Shown here piece by piece: positions 1 through 7,126 of a stretch of 17,610 nucleotides of DNA. The translations under genes and the position numbers were made by a program. This stretch comes from Desulfobacterales bacterium. GTDB taxonomy: Bacteria > Desulfobacterota > Desulfobacteria > Desulfobacterales > C00003106. Under the pieces are notes generated by a model, which saw nothing but the letters and a program-made list of their open reading frames with translations, was not told where the DNA came from and did not search any database. Numbering within the stretch: position 1 is the first letter of the stretch; the number at the start of each line of letters is the position of its first letter. The stretch is from positions 1 through 17,610 of the forward strand of contig JAUVFC010000006.1 in assembly GCA_030594505.1 (NCBI GenBank), in the 5' to 3' direction.

Positions 1-82
1 AGTATTTCGAGGACTAAAATCTGAGCCTGACGCCGAGATTGGGTAAAAGGGGACGTTTTGAAATTGGCTCTAATGAGCTTTT
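1..82. other. window edge, no gene seen
   Basis: This stretch lies downstream of the gpmI stop codon on the minus strand. I see no convincing reading frame and no strong terminator. A weak hairpin (GCTC/GAGC) around 67-79 is not followed by a U-tract, so I do not call it a terminator. Confidence 0.4.
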
Positions 83-1624
83 TTATGCTATGAGCGATCT
101 GCCGGTCATCTCTTCCGGCTGGCGCGTTCCCATAAGGTGAAGCATGGTAGGCGCGATATCGCACAGGGCCCCTTGGCTTAATTTTATTTCCGTGCGTGTG
201 TCGTCCACTAAGATGAATGGCACCGGATTAAGCGTGTGCGCGGTATGGGGGCTCCCGTCTTTCTGCATCAACTGCTCGGAATTGCCGTGATCTGCTGTTA
301 CCAAAGCGATTCCCCCTTTTTTGCGAACTGTGGGAACTATCCTGGCAAGACATTCATCCACTGCCTCGCATGCCTTAATAGCCGCAGAAAGCACTCCGGT
401 GTGCCCGACCATGTCCTGATTGGCAAGGTTGAGAATGATGACATCGTATTGGTCTGATTCTATACGCTTTATAACCTCATCAGTGACTTCACAGGCGCTC
501 ATCCGGGGCTTTTGATCATAGGTACGCACATCTCTTGGAGAAGGTATGAGGCAGCGATCTTCCTGAGGGAAGGGTGTTTCTTCGCCGCCATTGAAAAAAT
601 AGGTGACATGGGCATATTTTTCCGTTTCCGCGATCCGAAGTTGGCGGAGCTGCGCCTTGCTTATGATTTCGCCAAATATATTGACGAGATGTTCCGGCGG
701 GAATGCGACCGGAAAGGTGAATTGTTCCTCATAAATAGTCATGGACACGTAATCGGCAAGTTTGGGCCTGGGATTTGCCGCAAACCCGTCAAAATTTGGC
801 TCTGTAAAGGCACGGCTGAGTTCTCGCGCGCGGTCTGCCCGAAAGTTGAAAAAGACTATCCCGTCCTGATCGCGGACGGTGGCAGTGGGATTGCCTGATG
901 TATCGGTAATGATAGTTGGTTCGATGAATTCGTCGGTCTCTCCCCGTTCATAGGCCGCACTGATTGCTGCAATCGGATCCGTCGCCTGTATGCCGATCCC
1001 TGATGTGAGCATCTTATATGCTTTTTCGACCCTGTTCCACCTTTTGTCCCTGTCCATGGCATAGAACCTGCCGCAAACAGTCGCGATCCTGCCAGTTCCC
1101 TGGCGATTCAGCTCTCGTTGCAAGGTGCGGATGTACTCGATACCACTGTGTGGGGGAGTGTCTCTCCCATCCGTGAAACAATGAACGTAGAGATTATGCA
1201 AATCAGCGCGTTTGGCTAATTCAACAAGGGCAAAGATGTGATCCATGTGGCTGTGCACCCCTCCGTCTGAGACCAATCCCATGATATGGAGGGAGGCGTT
1301 GTTCTTTTTGACCTTTGAGATCACTTGGTCGAATGTTTTGTTATCAAAAAACTCGCCGGTGCGAATAGCGCGGTTGATCCTGGTAATGCCCTGGTAAACC
1401 ACCCTGCCGGCGCCGATGTTAAGGTGACCGACCTCGGAATTTCCCATAATCCCTTCCGGAAGGCCGACGGCCTCCCCGGATGTTGCCAGGCGCGTGGAGG
1501 GATAAGTCTTGAAAAGTTGCTCCTGAAAAGGGGTGCGGGCCTGGAAGATGGCATTTCCTTCACCCGGCGGAGCAATCCCCCATCCGTCCAGTATGCATAA
1601 CATTATCGGTCTGCGGTCTAACAT
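83..1624 (-). CDS. gpmI: 2,3-bisphosphoglycerate-independent phosphoglycerate mutase
   Basis: This cytoplasmic glycolytic enzyme interconverts 3- and 2-phosphoglycerate using two metal ions (Mn in characterised members) and a phosphoserine intermediate. The 513 aa match the usual family length of about 510. Visible landmarks are the N-terminal metal-site Asp in CILDGWG (D13), the catalytic serine in GNSEVGHLNIG (S63), HCFTDGRDTPP near 148-158, FNFRADRAREL near 260-269, NQDMVGHTG (D404, H408), TADHGNSEQ (D445, H446) and HTAHTLNPVP near 460-469. The start is ATG with AGGA about 9 nt upstream; the metal motif begins by residue 10, so no later start is plausible. It is the last gene of the window and is separated from rsfS by about 430 bp of repeats, so it may have its own promoter. 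All expected catalytic residues are present and identification is secure. Confidence 0.97.
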   Translation of the reverse strand: MLDRRPIMLCILDGWGIAPPGEGNAIFQARTPFQEQLFKTYPSTRLATSGEAVGLPEGIMGNSEVGHLNIGAGRVVYQGITRINRAIRTGEFFDNKTFDQVISKVKKNNASLHIMGLVSDGGVHSHMDHIFALVELAKRADLHNLYVHCFTDGRDTPPHSGIEYIRTLQRELNRQGTGRIATVCGRFYAMDRDKRWNRVEKAYKMLTSGIGIQATDPIAAISAAYERGETDEFIEPTIITDTSGNPTATVRDQDGIVFFNFRADRARELSRAFTEPNFDGFAANPRPKLADYVSMTIYEEQFTFPVAFPPEHLVNIFGEIISKAQLRQLRIAETEKYAHVTYFFNGGEETPFPQEDRCLIPSPRDVRTYDQKPRMSACEVTDEVIKRIESDQYDVIILNLANQDMVGHTGVLSAAIKACEAVDECLARIVPTVRKKGGIALVTADHGNSEQLMQKDGSPHTAHTLNPVPFILVDDTRTEIKLSQGALCDIAPTMLHLMGTRQPEEMTGRSLIA

Positions 1625-1670
1625 GGGGTTTTATCCTTCGAGAATTACTAAATTTTTTGTAACTGCTCAG

Positions 1671-1718
1671 GTTCAACGTTCAGGGGTTCAAGGGTTCAGG
1701 GTTCACGGTTCAGGGTTG
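1671..1718. repeat. tandem heptamer array, unit GTTCANN
   Basis: Six to seven consecutive units read GTTCAAC, GTTCAGG, GTTCAAG, GTTCAGG, GTTCACG, GTTCAGG, with one extra G at two junctions. A complementary run of about three units (GTGAACC, GTGAACC, CCTGAAC) lies at 1821-1841, so the two can pair. Confidence 0.8.
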
Positions 1719-1843
1719 CTCTCTTCACATTTACAAGGCAGCATAGAGTTTCCTCTAAACTCCGTTGCAAGAACCGGATGAATTCCGCATTCGTATAGCC
1801 TCTTTTTCATCAGTTTAGCCGTGAACCGTGAACCCCTGAACTT

Positions 1844-2036
1844 TGATGATCTCGTAAAAAGTCTTTGATGAGCTTATTTTGGTCATCTTTTGTTAGATGT
1901 TCTTAGTGAAGCGGAGCGTTAAAATTGCAAACTGTTTGAGGGCGTTAGCCCGAGTTTTTGCAATTTAGCGACGCGAACTTAGAACATCTAAAAAGTGACC
2001 AATCAAGCGAATTGAAGACTTTTTACGAGATCATCA
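1844..2036. mobile_element. MITE-like palindromic element (family B), 193 bp
   Basis: The element has 22-bp perfect terminal inverted repeats beginning TGATGATCTCGTAAAAAG (1844-1865 and 2015-2036). It is flanked by a 4-bp direct repeat ACTT (1840-1843 and 2037-2040) that looks like a target-site duplication. An internal inverted pair AGATGTTCT/AGAACATCT (1895-1903, 1981-1989) continues into an imperfect inner stem, so most of the element can fold on itself. It encodes no protein. Its terminal sequence recurs as small hairpins at 4350-4369 and 11715-11750. No matching transposase is in the window, so a non-autonomous element is inferred. Confidence 0.8.
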
Positions 2037-2053
2037 ACTTTGAACCTGAGCAG

Positions 2054-2431
2054 TTACATCTCCTTTATCCTTTTCGCGTCTGACCACAACCCTTCGAGGT
2101 CATAAAACTCACGGATCGGCTCAAAGAATATATGGATGACGACATCTCCGTAATCTATCAGCACCCATTGGCCGTTCTGCAAGCCCTCAACGCCGAGCGG
2201 GCGTATCCCCTGTTTTTTTAAGCTATAGATTACATGTTCCCCGACCGCGGAGACCTGTCGAGAGGATCTCCCGGAAGCGATAATAAAGGTATCCGTAAAT
2301 GAAGCGATACCGCCTACATCTAATACCACGAGGTCTAAAACCTTTTTTTGCTGCAAGACCTTGGCGCACAACTTCCATGTTTGGTTGTCGGGTTTTTGCT
2401 TATGATTTTCGGATGCTTTTTCAGGGATCAT
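2054..2431 (-). CDS. rsfS: ribosome silencing factor RsfS (Iojap/YbeB family)
   Basis: RsfS binds ribosomal protein uL14 on the large subunit and blocks subunit joining when nutrients are limiting. The 125-aa protein has the whole family domain at about residues 15-118: a Leu/Val-rich strand (DLVVLDVGGIASFTDTFIIASG), the SSRQVSAVGEHVIYSLKK helix, and the GQWVLIDYGDVVIHIF strand pair that typifies the family. The start ATG overlaps the nadD stop in an ATGA (2428-2431), indicating translational coupling. proA-nadD-rsfS is a common bacterial gene order. The stop codon lies inside the right arm of the 18-bp inverted repeat that bounds the downstream spacer, so that repeat reaches right to the end of the gene. 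Identification is secure from sequence and synteny. Confidence 0.95.
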   Translation of the reverse strand: MIPEKASENHKQKPDNQTWKLCAKVLQQKKVLDLVVLDVGGIASFTDTFIIASGRSSRQVSAVGEHVIYSLKKQGIRPLGVEGLQNGQWVLIDYGDVVIHIFFEPIREFYDLEGLWSDAKRIKEM

Positions 2432-3069
2432 TTATATATTCCTTTGTTAATGATATATTCTTCGACTATCCTGGGCGTCAGATATCGTATTGAACGTCCT
2501 TCATGCACGAGGGCCCGGATTTTTGTCGATGAGATATCAAGAGGGGTAACATTTTGGAAGAAGACGGCGCGCAGTTCAGGATGGAGGTAGCGCTTTCTCT
2601 CAGGGTCGTGTCGATAACCGGAAGAGATATGTTCGGTCAGGAATTTTTTCAGTGCATCCGGTGACCCCGGACGCGTCAATACAACAAAGTGACTGAGTCG
2701 AAATAGTTCCTTATACGATTTCCAGGTATTAATTTCGAGGAATGCGTCCATTCCCACAATAAAAAAAAGTTCTGTTCCCGCGCCCACGCTTTCTTGAAAA
2801 TATCTCAACGTTTCTACAGTATAGGAGAGCCTTGGCCGCTTAATTTCCACTTCAGAAACCTCGAAAAAAGGATGATCAGCCACGGCTCGCCGGGCCATCT
2901 CCAGCCGGTCCGCGGCTGTAATAGGAGGTTCAACCTTTTTATGAGGAGGAAGCGCGGAAGGGATAAAGGTAATCCGATCCAGATCGATGTTTTCGCGAAT
3001 CTCTTCTGCGGCGCGAAGGTGGCCGAAATGTATTGGATTAAACGTTCCCCCTAATAATCCCAGGCGCAT
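2428..3069 (-). CDS. nadD: nicotinate-nucleotide adenylyltransferase
   Basis: NadD transfers AMP from ATP to nicotinate mononucleotide, giving deamido-NAD in NAD synthesis. With the start used here the protein is 213 aa, a typical length. The nucleotidyltransferase signature GGTFNPIHFGH is at residues 7-17, a basic PPHKK substrate loop near 41-45, FFIVGMDAF near 102-110, and the C-terminal ISSTKIR motif at 179-185. A TTG start 30 nt upstream (3099) is open in frame but would put ten extra residues before the Rossmann strand and inside proA. ATG at 3069 starts the fold at the usual place, 4 nt after the proA stop. No Shine-Dalgarno is seen, so coupling to proA translation is likely. Confidence 0.95.
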   Translation of the reverse strand: MRLGLLGGTFNPIHFGHLRAAEEIRENIDLDRITFIPSALPPHKKVEPPITAADRLEMARRAVADHPFFEVSEVEIKRPRLSYTVETLRYFQESVGAGTELFFIVGMDAFLEINTWKSYKELFRLSHFVVLTRPGSPDALKKFLTEHISSGYRHDPERKRYLHPELRAVFFQNVTPLDISSTKIRALVHEGRSIRYLTPRIVEEYIINKGIYK

Positions 3070-3073
3070 AGCT

Positions 3074-4330
3074 CTATGTACGGATCTGACCGTTTCCAAA
3101 CACGATAAACTTGGTCCCTGTCAGTTCTTCCAGTCCCATTGGACCAAAGGCATGGAGTTTGGATGTGCTGATTCCGATCTCTGCCCCAAGGCCGAGTTGT
3201 CCTCCGTCGTTAAAACGGGTAGAAGCGTTCACCAATACCACCGAGGAATCGACCTCTCTAAGAAAACGGTTGGCCCTGGCATAGTCGGATGTAACAATAG
3301 CCTCTGTATGATCGGAGCCATAGCGGGCGATGTGTTCCATGGCCTCATCCATATCCTGCACAACCCGGACCGCAAGGATAAGGTCAAGATATTCTGCCGG
3401 CCAATCAGATTCTTCGGCCTGTTTTATTCCCGGAAGAAGCCGGCACGTTTCAGGACAGCCCCTGAGTTCCACTCCGGCCTCCTTAAAACGGTCCGCCATA
3501 CGAGGCAAAAAAGCCCCGGCTGTTTCCGTGTGGACCAGGAGCGTCTCCATGGCGTTGCAAACACCCGGACGCTGGACCTTGGCGTTAAAACAGATTGTTT
3601 CCGCCATATCGAGGTCTGCGCCTTTATCCACATAAACGTGGCAAACCCCTTTGTAATGTTTCAGTACCGGGATACGCGAATGTTCCACTACAAACCTGAT
3701 CAGTCCCTCGCCTCCCCTCGGAATAATCAGATCAATGGACTCTTCCTGTTCAAGAAGAGCATTGACCGCGCTTCTGTCCCTCACAGGAACTACCTGAGCC
3801 GCGGCTTCCGGAAGCCCGGCATCCTTGAGCGCCTCCTGAATGATAGTGGAAAGGATGAGATTGGAATGAAGCGCTTCCGATCCCCCGCGAAGAATAACAG
3901 CGTTTCCTGCCTTTATGCAGAGGCTTGCCGCATCTACGGTTACGTTCGGCCGTGACTCATAGATAATCCCGATTACCCCCAATGGAATCCGCATCTTGCC
4001 GACCTGCAGTCCGTTGGACCGGAGCCACATACGGGCAACGCTTCCAACCGGGTCGGGGAGTTGCGCTACTTCGCGAAGGCCCGATACCATAGATTCAATT
4101 GTACTGTCTTTTATCGTGAGCCGGTCGATCATGGCAGCGGACAGCCCTTTTTCCTCCGCATAAGCAAGGTCCTTTTTATTTTCTTCCTTTATTGCATCTT
4201 TTTTGTCTGACAGTTTTTGGGCAATCCGCTCCAGGGCGTCGTTTTTTTTATCCGTGCCGCATGTGGCCAGTATCCTTGCAGCCTTTTTAGCAGCGCGTGC
4301 CATAGAGAGAATGGTTTCTTCCACTGACAT
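3074..4330 (-). CDS. proA: gamma-glutamyl phosphate reductase
   Basis: ProA reduces L-glutamyl-5-phosphate to glutamate-5-semialdehyde with NADPH, the second step of proline synthesis. At 418 aa it has the normal length and the aldehyde-dehydrogenase-like fold. Visible motifs are GVIGIIYESRPNVTVDAA near 118-135, KAGNAVILRGGSEA near 140-153, IIPRGGEGLI near 202-211, and QRPGVCNAMETLL with the catalytic cysteine at C258. The ATG start has GGAG 8 nt upstream. proB, which usually neighbours proA, is not in the window. nadD follows after 4 nt and rsfS overlaps it, so the three form one transcription unit. A short hairpin of the TTCGTAAAAAGTC type (4350-4369) and a REP-like palindrome (4394-4493) lie just upstream. 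Confidence 0.97.
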   Translation of the reverse strand: MSVEETILSMARAAKKAARILATCGTDKKNDALERIAQKLSDKKDAIKEENKKDLAYAEEKGLSAAMIDRLTIKDSTIESMVSGLREVAQLPDPVGSVARMWLRSNGLQVGKMRIPLGVIGIIYESRPNVTVDAASLCIKAGNAVILRGGSEALHSNLILSTIIQEALKDAGLPEAAAQVVPVRDRSAVNALLEQEESIDLIIPRGGEGLIRFVVEHSRIPVLKHYKGVCHVYVDKGADLDMAETICFNAKVQRPGVCNAMETLLVHTETAGAFLPRMADRFKEAGVELRGCPETCRLLPGIKQAEESDWPAEYLDLILAVRVVQDMDEAMEHIARYGSDHTEAIVTSDYARANRFLREVDSSVVLVNASTRFNDGGQLGLGAEIGISTSKLHAFGPMGLEELTGTKFIVFGNGQIRT

Positions 4331-4349
4331 GTAGTGTGCTCCTTACTTT

Positions 4350-4369
4350 ATGACTTTTTACGAAGTCAT
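4350..4369. repeat. small hairpin with CGTAAAAAGTC core
   Basis: A perfect 7-bp stem (ATGACTT/AAGTCAT) with a 6-nt loop sits just upstream of the proA ribosome binding site. The sequence is closely similar to the termini of the 1844-2036 element and to the hairpin at 11715-11750, so it is probably a remnant or minimal member of that repeat family. Confidence 0.6.
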
Positions 4370-4393
4370 CTTGCCTAATGTTGCTCCATAAGG

Positions 4394-4493
4394 GGTAGAT
4401 TGTGTTTCAAGACAAGACCGCACAAAGGTTTCTACCGCAGGCGTAGTCCCGCCAGGGCGGGACGGAGAACGCAGTATTGGGGCAAAAGATGCC
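4394..4493. repeat. REP-like palindromic repeat, copy 1 (100 bp)
   Basis: This repeat matches 12503-12591 over its whole length, apart from an extra 11 nt (CGCAGGCGTAG) here and scattered substitutions. It contains a central CCCGCC/GGCGGG palindrome, and its ends are imperfect inverted repeats (GGTAGATT... and ...AAAAGATGCC). On the minus strand it begins 4 nt after the amrB stop codon and lies between amrB and proA. Confidence 0.85.
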
Positions 4494-4497
4494 ATTT

Positions 4498-5349
4498 CTA
4501 AAACACAATCCCCGCATACCCCACAAAGCTGTTCCCGGGACTCTTGTCATAGCTGGTTGCGTAGACTATCTTTTCAGCCTCTACCGCGCCAAGTTTTCGC
4601 CCTGCGGCAATTGCCGTTGCAGCCGCCCCGGAGCAACAAGCATTTTGATGTTCCAATGCTTCGATGATTACCCCCTCGGCATCCATGGCAGTCATCCGCT
4701 CTATCACACGTTTATCGTTCTCATTGCGCACCCAGTCAACCGCTTCTTCTCCTATCCCCTTGGGCATGAACCCGTAATTATAACCGTAATGGGTCAGGTC
4801 GGTTGATCCGATAACGATAATTTTCAATCCAAGCTCTTTCGAGCGATCTACAACCCTTTCGCCGATCTTAATAGAGCCCGGCACAGGAGGAACCCCGATC
4901 GGCACAATCTTTACATCAGGGAAAAAATATTTAACAAATGGAAGCTGGAGTTCGATTGTGTTGTCCTGTGAATGTCTGGAGGCGGTCTCTATGGTAAACG
5001 GAAATTCATCAGCCACCTTTCCGGCCAATCCTTGATGAATCTCCAGATCACCGAGCGGTGTCTCCCAGTGCCCCTCCTGCATGATAAAGTTGCGACTCCC
5101 GGGGCTCAGATGCATACCGAACAATACAACAACATCCGGGGCTTGATTACCCTTTAAGCATTTGATCACGTTACAGGCGATCTGTCCTGAAAAAAACCAT
5201 CCGGCATGGGGTACTATTCCCCCAACCTTTTTGATATCAGGAGAAGAAAGCGAAACACTTTCTTTTACATAACCTTCTATCTCCCTGCGGCACTCTGATG
5301 CGCCTGCCGGATACCAACTCCCCGCAAAGTCAGGTATTCGCACATCCAT
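4498..5349 (-). CDS. amrB: MEMO1-family protein AmrB (AmmeMemoRadiSam system protein B)
   Basis: This 283-aa protein belongs to the Memo family, related in fold to class III extradiol dioxygenases. The family's biochemical role in bacteria is unsettled; one name comes from frequent co-occurrence with AMMECR1 and a radical-SAM protein. The residues equivalent to the human MEMO1 metal/active site are all visible: H48 in VPHAGW, H80 in FGMHLSP, D184 and H187 in STDLTHYG, and a cysteine pair C238-C239 in NACCSGAAA. The N-terminal FAGSWYPA motif near 8-15 is also typical. ATG has GGAGG with a 6-nt spacer (5356-5360). Neither partner gene is in the window. The stop codon lies next to REP-like copy 1. 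Family assignment is secure, function is not. Confidence 0.95.
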   Translation of the reverse strand: MDVRIPDFAGSWYPAGASECRREIEGYVKESVSLSSPDIKKVGGIVPHAGWFFSGQIACNVIKCLKGNQAPDVVVLFGMHLSPGSRNFIMQEGHWETPLGDLEIHQGLAGKVADEFPFTIETASRHSQDNTIELQLPFVKYFFPDVKIVPIGVPPVPGSIKIGERVVDRSKELGLKIIVIGSTDLTHYGYNYGFMPKGIGEEAVDWVRNENDKRVIERMTAMDAEGVIIEALEHQNACCSGAAATAIAAGRKLGAVEAEKIVYATSYDKSPGNSFVGYAGIVF

Positions 5350-5400
5350 GACAATCCTCCTTTTTCAAAGGTAAAGTGAACTTAATTACTTCCCCTTTTT

Positions 5401-5425
5401 AACACGCAACACGTAACTCGCAACT
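5401..5425. repeat. tandem heptamer array, unit AACWCGY
   Basis: Three and a half consecutive 7-nt units (AACACGC, AACACGT, AACTCGC, AACT) lie in the inferred amrB leader. Sequence differs from the other heptamer arrays in the window, but the 7-nt period is the same. Confidence 0.65.
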
Positions 5426-5511
5426 TCATATTTAATATCCTGCCAATCTGCGTTTTTCTGCGTCCAAAATGAAAATTGCTATTCTATTGAACTTACTCTT
5501 ATTAGTTTTCA

Positions 5512-5541
5512 ATTATACCAGAGAAGACCTTTTGCGCACAA
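5512..5541 (-). promoter_or_regulatory. sigma-70 promoter for amrB (extended -10)
   Basis: On the minus strand a perfect TATAAT (5512-5517) is preceded by TGG, which gives an extended -10 element. A partial -35 TTGTGC lies 18 nt upstream (5536-5541). The predicted leader to the amrB ATG is about 155 nt. This is a consensus match only. Confidence 0.5.
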
Positions 5542-5576
5542 CTCATTTTTTTTGCATTACCCGCAAAATCTACCGT

Positions 5577-5643
5577 TAACGGACAAAAAATACGGACATA
5601 ACGGACAAAAAATATTGACATTTCACAAAAAGGTTGTTACCTA
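5577..5643 (+). promoter_or_regulatory. promoter region of tRNA-Lys with phased A-tract repeats
   Basis: A perfect -35 TTGACA is at 5615-5620; a weak -10 (TACCTA, 5638-5643) follows after 17 nt, and the tRNA begins 25 nt later. Directly upstream are two identical 16-bp repeats (TAACGGACAAAAAATA) at 5577-5592 and 5599-5614, offset by 22 bp or about two helical turns, resembling an UP element or phased A-tracts. Confidence 0.5.
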
Positions 5644-5667
5644 ATTTGATCGGTTCCACTGTCACAC

Positions 5668-5744
5668 GGGCCGTTAGCTCAATTAGGCAGAGCACCTGAC
5701 TCTTAATCAGTAGGTTCGGAGTTCGATTCTCCGACGGCCCACCA
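5668..5744 (+). tRNA. tRNA-Lys (anticodon CUU)
   Basis: The gene folds as a standard 77-nt tRNA with the CCA end encoded. The acceptor stem GGGCCGT/ACGGCCC is fully paired, the D arm is GCTC...GAGC, the anticodon loop CTCTTAA carries CTT, and the T arm is CGGAG-TTCGATT-CTCCG. One anticodon-stem pair (C27 with U43) is a mismatch at the loop-distal end. It is the only plus-strand gene here and ends convergently against ompA, with a strong terminator between. Confidence 0.97.
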
Positions 5745-5752
5745 GGAAAAGC

Positions 5753-5790
5753 AAAGGGCTTACAGTCGTTAAGGCTGTAAGCCCTTTTTT
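5753..5790 (+). terminator. Rho-independent terminator of tRNA-Lys
   Basis: A 10-bp stem GGGCTTACAG/CTGTAAGCCC with a 9-nt loop is followed by six T residues and preceded by AAA. It lies 9 nt after the tRNA. The minus-strand reading gives the same stem followed by TTTGCTTTT, so it could also stop ompA transcripts. Confidence 0.85.
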
Positions 5791-5821
5791 GGATAAGGTG
5801 GGGACATCCATGGCAGAGCAA

Positions 5822-5846
5822 GGCACGGGGGGGTTGCCCCCGTGCC
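5822..5846. repeat. GC-rich hairpin downstream of ompA
   Basis: A perfect 10-bp stem GGCACGGGGG/CCCCCGTGCC with a 5-nt loop lies 18 nt after the ompA stop. It has no U-tract on either strand, so it may protect the 3' end or help the nearby terminator rather than act alone. Confidence 0.6.
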
Positions 5847-5863
5847 TGTGCCACGAGGGATTT

Positions 5864-6871
5864 TTATTGCGCAGGCAGGATGACAATGTCAACCCGACGG
5901 TTTAGTCGCCTATTTTCGGGTGTGTCATTCGGGGCAAGGGGATGGAATTCTCCGTACCCCACAGCCGATAATTTCCTGGGATCCAGATTAGCTTCATTCG
6001 CAAAAAAACAAAGCACCGATAGAGCGCGTGCCGAGGAGAGCTCCCAGTTGGACGGAAATTTTGATGTCTTTATGGGGACATTATCAGTGTGGCCTTCTAT
6101 CTGAATATTATTTTCCGGAAAGTTCCCCATGGCCTTCGCAATTTTTGCTAAAGGTTTTCTTATGCCCTCTTTTAGTATAGCCTTTCCGGAGCCAAATAAA
6201 ATACTGTTGTCAATGTTGATAATTGTCTTGGTCTTGTAACGCTTCAGCCGAATCTCGCCGGTTTCAATCTCTTCCTTTAATTGGTGTTCAAGCTGATCGG
6301 CCTGATCTGACAGTTCATTCAAGGCATTTTTTTGCTCGGCAGTGAGGGCCTCCAGCGTATCAATTTCCTTCAGAAGCCTTTTAACCGTTAACCTGTTGGA
6401 CTGTGCCGCTTGATCAAACCGGTTATTTAACTTCTCGGTCTTTTGGCGGTGCTCTGCTTTTAATGTATTAATTGCTTTGTTTTTCGCTGAGATATCGGTT
6501 TCATATTTTTTCTGAATTTTAGCGACTTGCTTTAACAGATTTTGCGTTTGCTCGGATGATTCCGCTTGAAGTCCCTTAAGGCTTTTGGAAATCTCTTCCT
6601 GCCTGGATGCAGCAATAGCCATATCGTCATCGTATTTGGTTTTTATATCCGTGATCTCCTGTTCCAGGCTGGAAATTCGGTTTTTCTGTTCAGCGATTGT
6701 TTTATCATTCTTCGCGCGGGTGTCCGACAGGTCCTCTTCAATTTTCTCTTTTTCTAAATCAAGGGCTGTCAACTCGCTGAGCAGGCTGGTATAGCTTTTT
6801 TTGGTGACGACGCAGCCGCTGACAAGGAAAACAACCGTCAAACATATCGCAAGCAGTCTAATAACTTTCAT
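5864..6871 (-). CDS. lipoprotein with coiled coil and C-terminal OmpA peptidoglycan-binding domain
   Basis: The 335-aa protein has a lipoprotein signal peptide with lipobox LVSGC (acylated C20), a long charged coiled-coil segment at about 30-210, and an OmpA/MotB-type peptidoglycan-binding domain at about 217-332. In that domain GHTDNVPI (D263), NWELSSARA (R282) and NRRLNRRVDIVIL (around R325) are the diaminopimelate-binding positions of the family. A likely role is to link the outer membrane to peptidoglycan, with the coiled coil as spacer or partner-binding arm. No TolB or Tol genes are adjacent, so I do not call it Pal. ATG has GGAG 8 nt upstream. The inferred promoter (7159-7189) is separated from the gene by an inserted 193-bp MITE, which would lie in the 5' leader. 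Confidence 0.9.
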   Translation of the reverse strand: MKVIRLLAICLTVVFLVSGCVVTKKSYTSLLSELTALDLEKEKIEEDLSDTRAKNDKTIAEQKNRISSLEQEITDIKTKYDDDMAIAASRQEEISKSLKGLQAESSEQTQNLLKQVAKIQKKYETDISAKNKAINTLKAEHRQKTEKLNNRFDQAAQSNRLTVKRLLKEIDTLEALTAEQKNALNELSDQADQLEHQLKEEIETGEIRLKRYKTKTIINIDNSILFGSGKAILKEGIRKPLAKIAKAMGNFPENNIQIEGHTDNVPIKTSKFPSNWELSSARALSVLCFFANEANLDPRKLSAVGYGEFHPLAPNDTPENRRLNRRVDIVILPAQ

Positions 6872-6903
6872 AACAGCGCTCCTTTACTAATCAGTCCTAT
6901 GGT

Positions 6904-7096
6904 GAGACCTTTGCATAACTGCCATTTCTCCGTGATGCGGCGTAAGGCTTCAAACTTTGCACGAAGTGAAGCATCAGCGCTATCCTCAATCCGCCTCAGG
7001 CGGACCTCCGGTTAAAGTTTTTGCCTTCCCCCGGCGACGGGATTTCACTTCGCTCAACTTGCCTGACGAAAAAATGTCGCGTTATGCAAAGGTCTC
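6904..7096. mobile_element. MITE-like element (family A), copy 1, 193 bp
   Basis: The 16-bp perfect terminal inverted repeats are GAGACCTTTGCATAAC and its complement. The element is flanked by a 5-bp direct repeat ATGGT (6899-6903 and 7097-7101). A second copy at 17329-17521 has exactly the same length, differs at six positions by my alignment, and has a different 5-bp duplication. Internal complementary segments (CGAAGTGAA/TTCACTTCG, CCGCC..GGCGG) allow folding. It has no coding capacity and no matching transposase is in the window, so it is likely non-autonomous. Confidence 0.9.
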
Positions 7097-7126
7097 ATGG
7101 TGAGACCAAAAAACATTTTCAAAAAT

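Larger units (their letters stand above)
1625..2053. repeat. gene-free 430-bp spacer filled with nested repeats
   Basis: This gap between rsfS and gpmI has no credible gene. Its outermost structure is a perfect 18-bp inverted repeat, starting GTAACTGCTCAGG at 1659-1676 and ending at 2040-2057, whose right arm includes the rsfS stop codon. Inside the left arm is a heptamer array with unit GTTCANN (1671-1718); inside the right half is the complementary heptamer array (1821-1841) and then a 193-bp MITE-like element (1844-2036). Without the MITE, the gap is an imperfect long hairpin of about 200 bp. Confidence 0.8.
5356..5667. other. gene-free spacer between amrB and tRNA-Lys
   Basis: This holds the amrB ribosome binding site, a short heptamer array (5401-5425), a fragment CCAATCTGCG..CTGCGTCC of a widespread type of intergenic repeat, the inferred amrB promoter (5512-5541), and on the opposite strand the A-tract repeats and promoter of tRNA-Lys. 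I find no small gene in it. Confidence 0.6.

Noticed and set aside
67..79. Terminator after gpmI
   Set aside because: The stem is only about 4-5 bp and lacks a following U-tract.
512..898. 128-aa plus-strand open frame antisense to gpmI
   Set aside because: It lies entirely inside the gpmI coding region and shows no ribosome binding site or recognisable motif.
1671..1718. CRISPR-like array from repeated GTTCA units
   Set aside because: Units are 7 nt with no unique spacers; it is a simple tandem repeat.
2987..3955. 322-aa plus-strand open frame antisense to proA and nadD
   Set aside because: It covers two well-supported genes on the other strand, resembles no known domain and reflects codon bias of the sense genes.
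5668..5744. Integration site of a genomic island at tRNA-Lys
   Set aside because: No integrase and no repeated tRNA 3' end were found nearby; flanking genes are housekeeping.
5576..5892. Minus-strand open frames across the tRNA-Lys locus
   Set aside because: They run antisense through the tRNA and its terminator; the peptide segments are the translation artefacts usual for tRNA regions.
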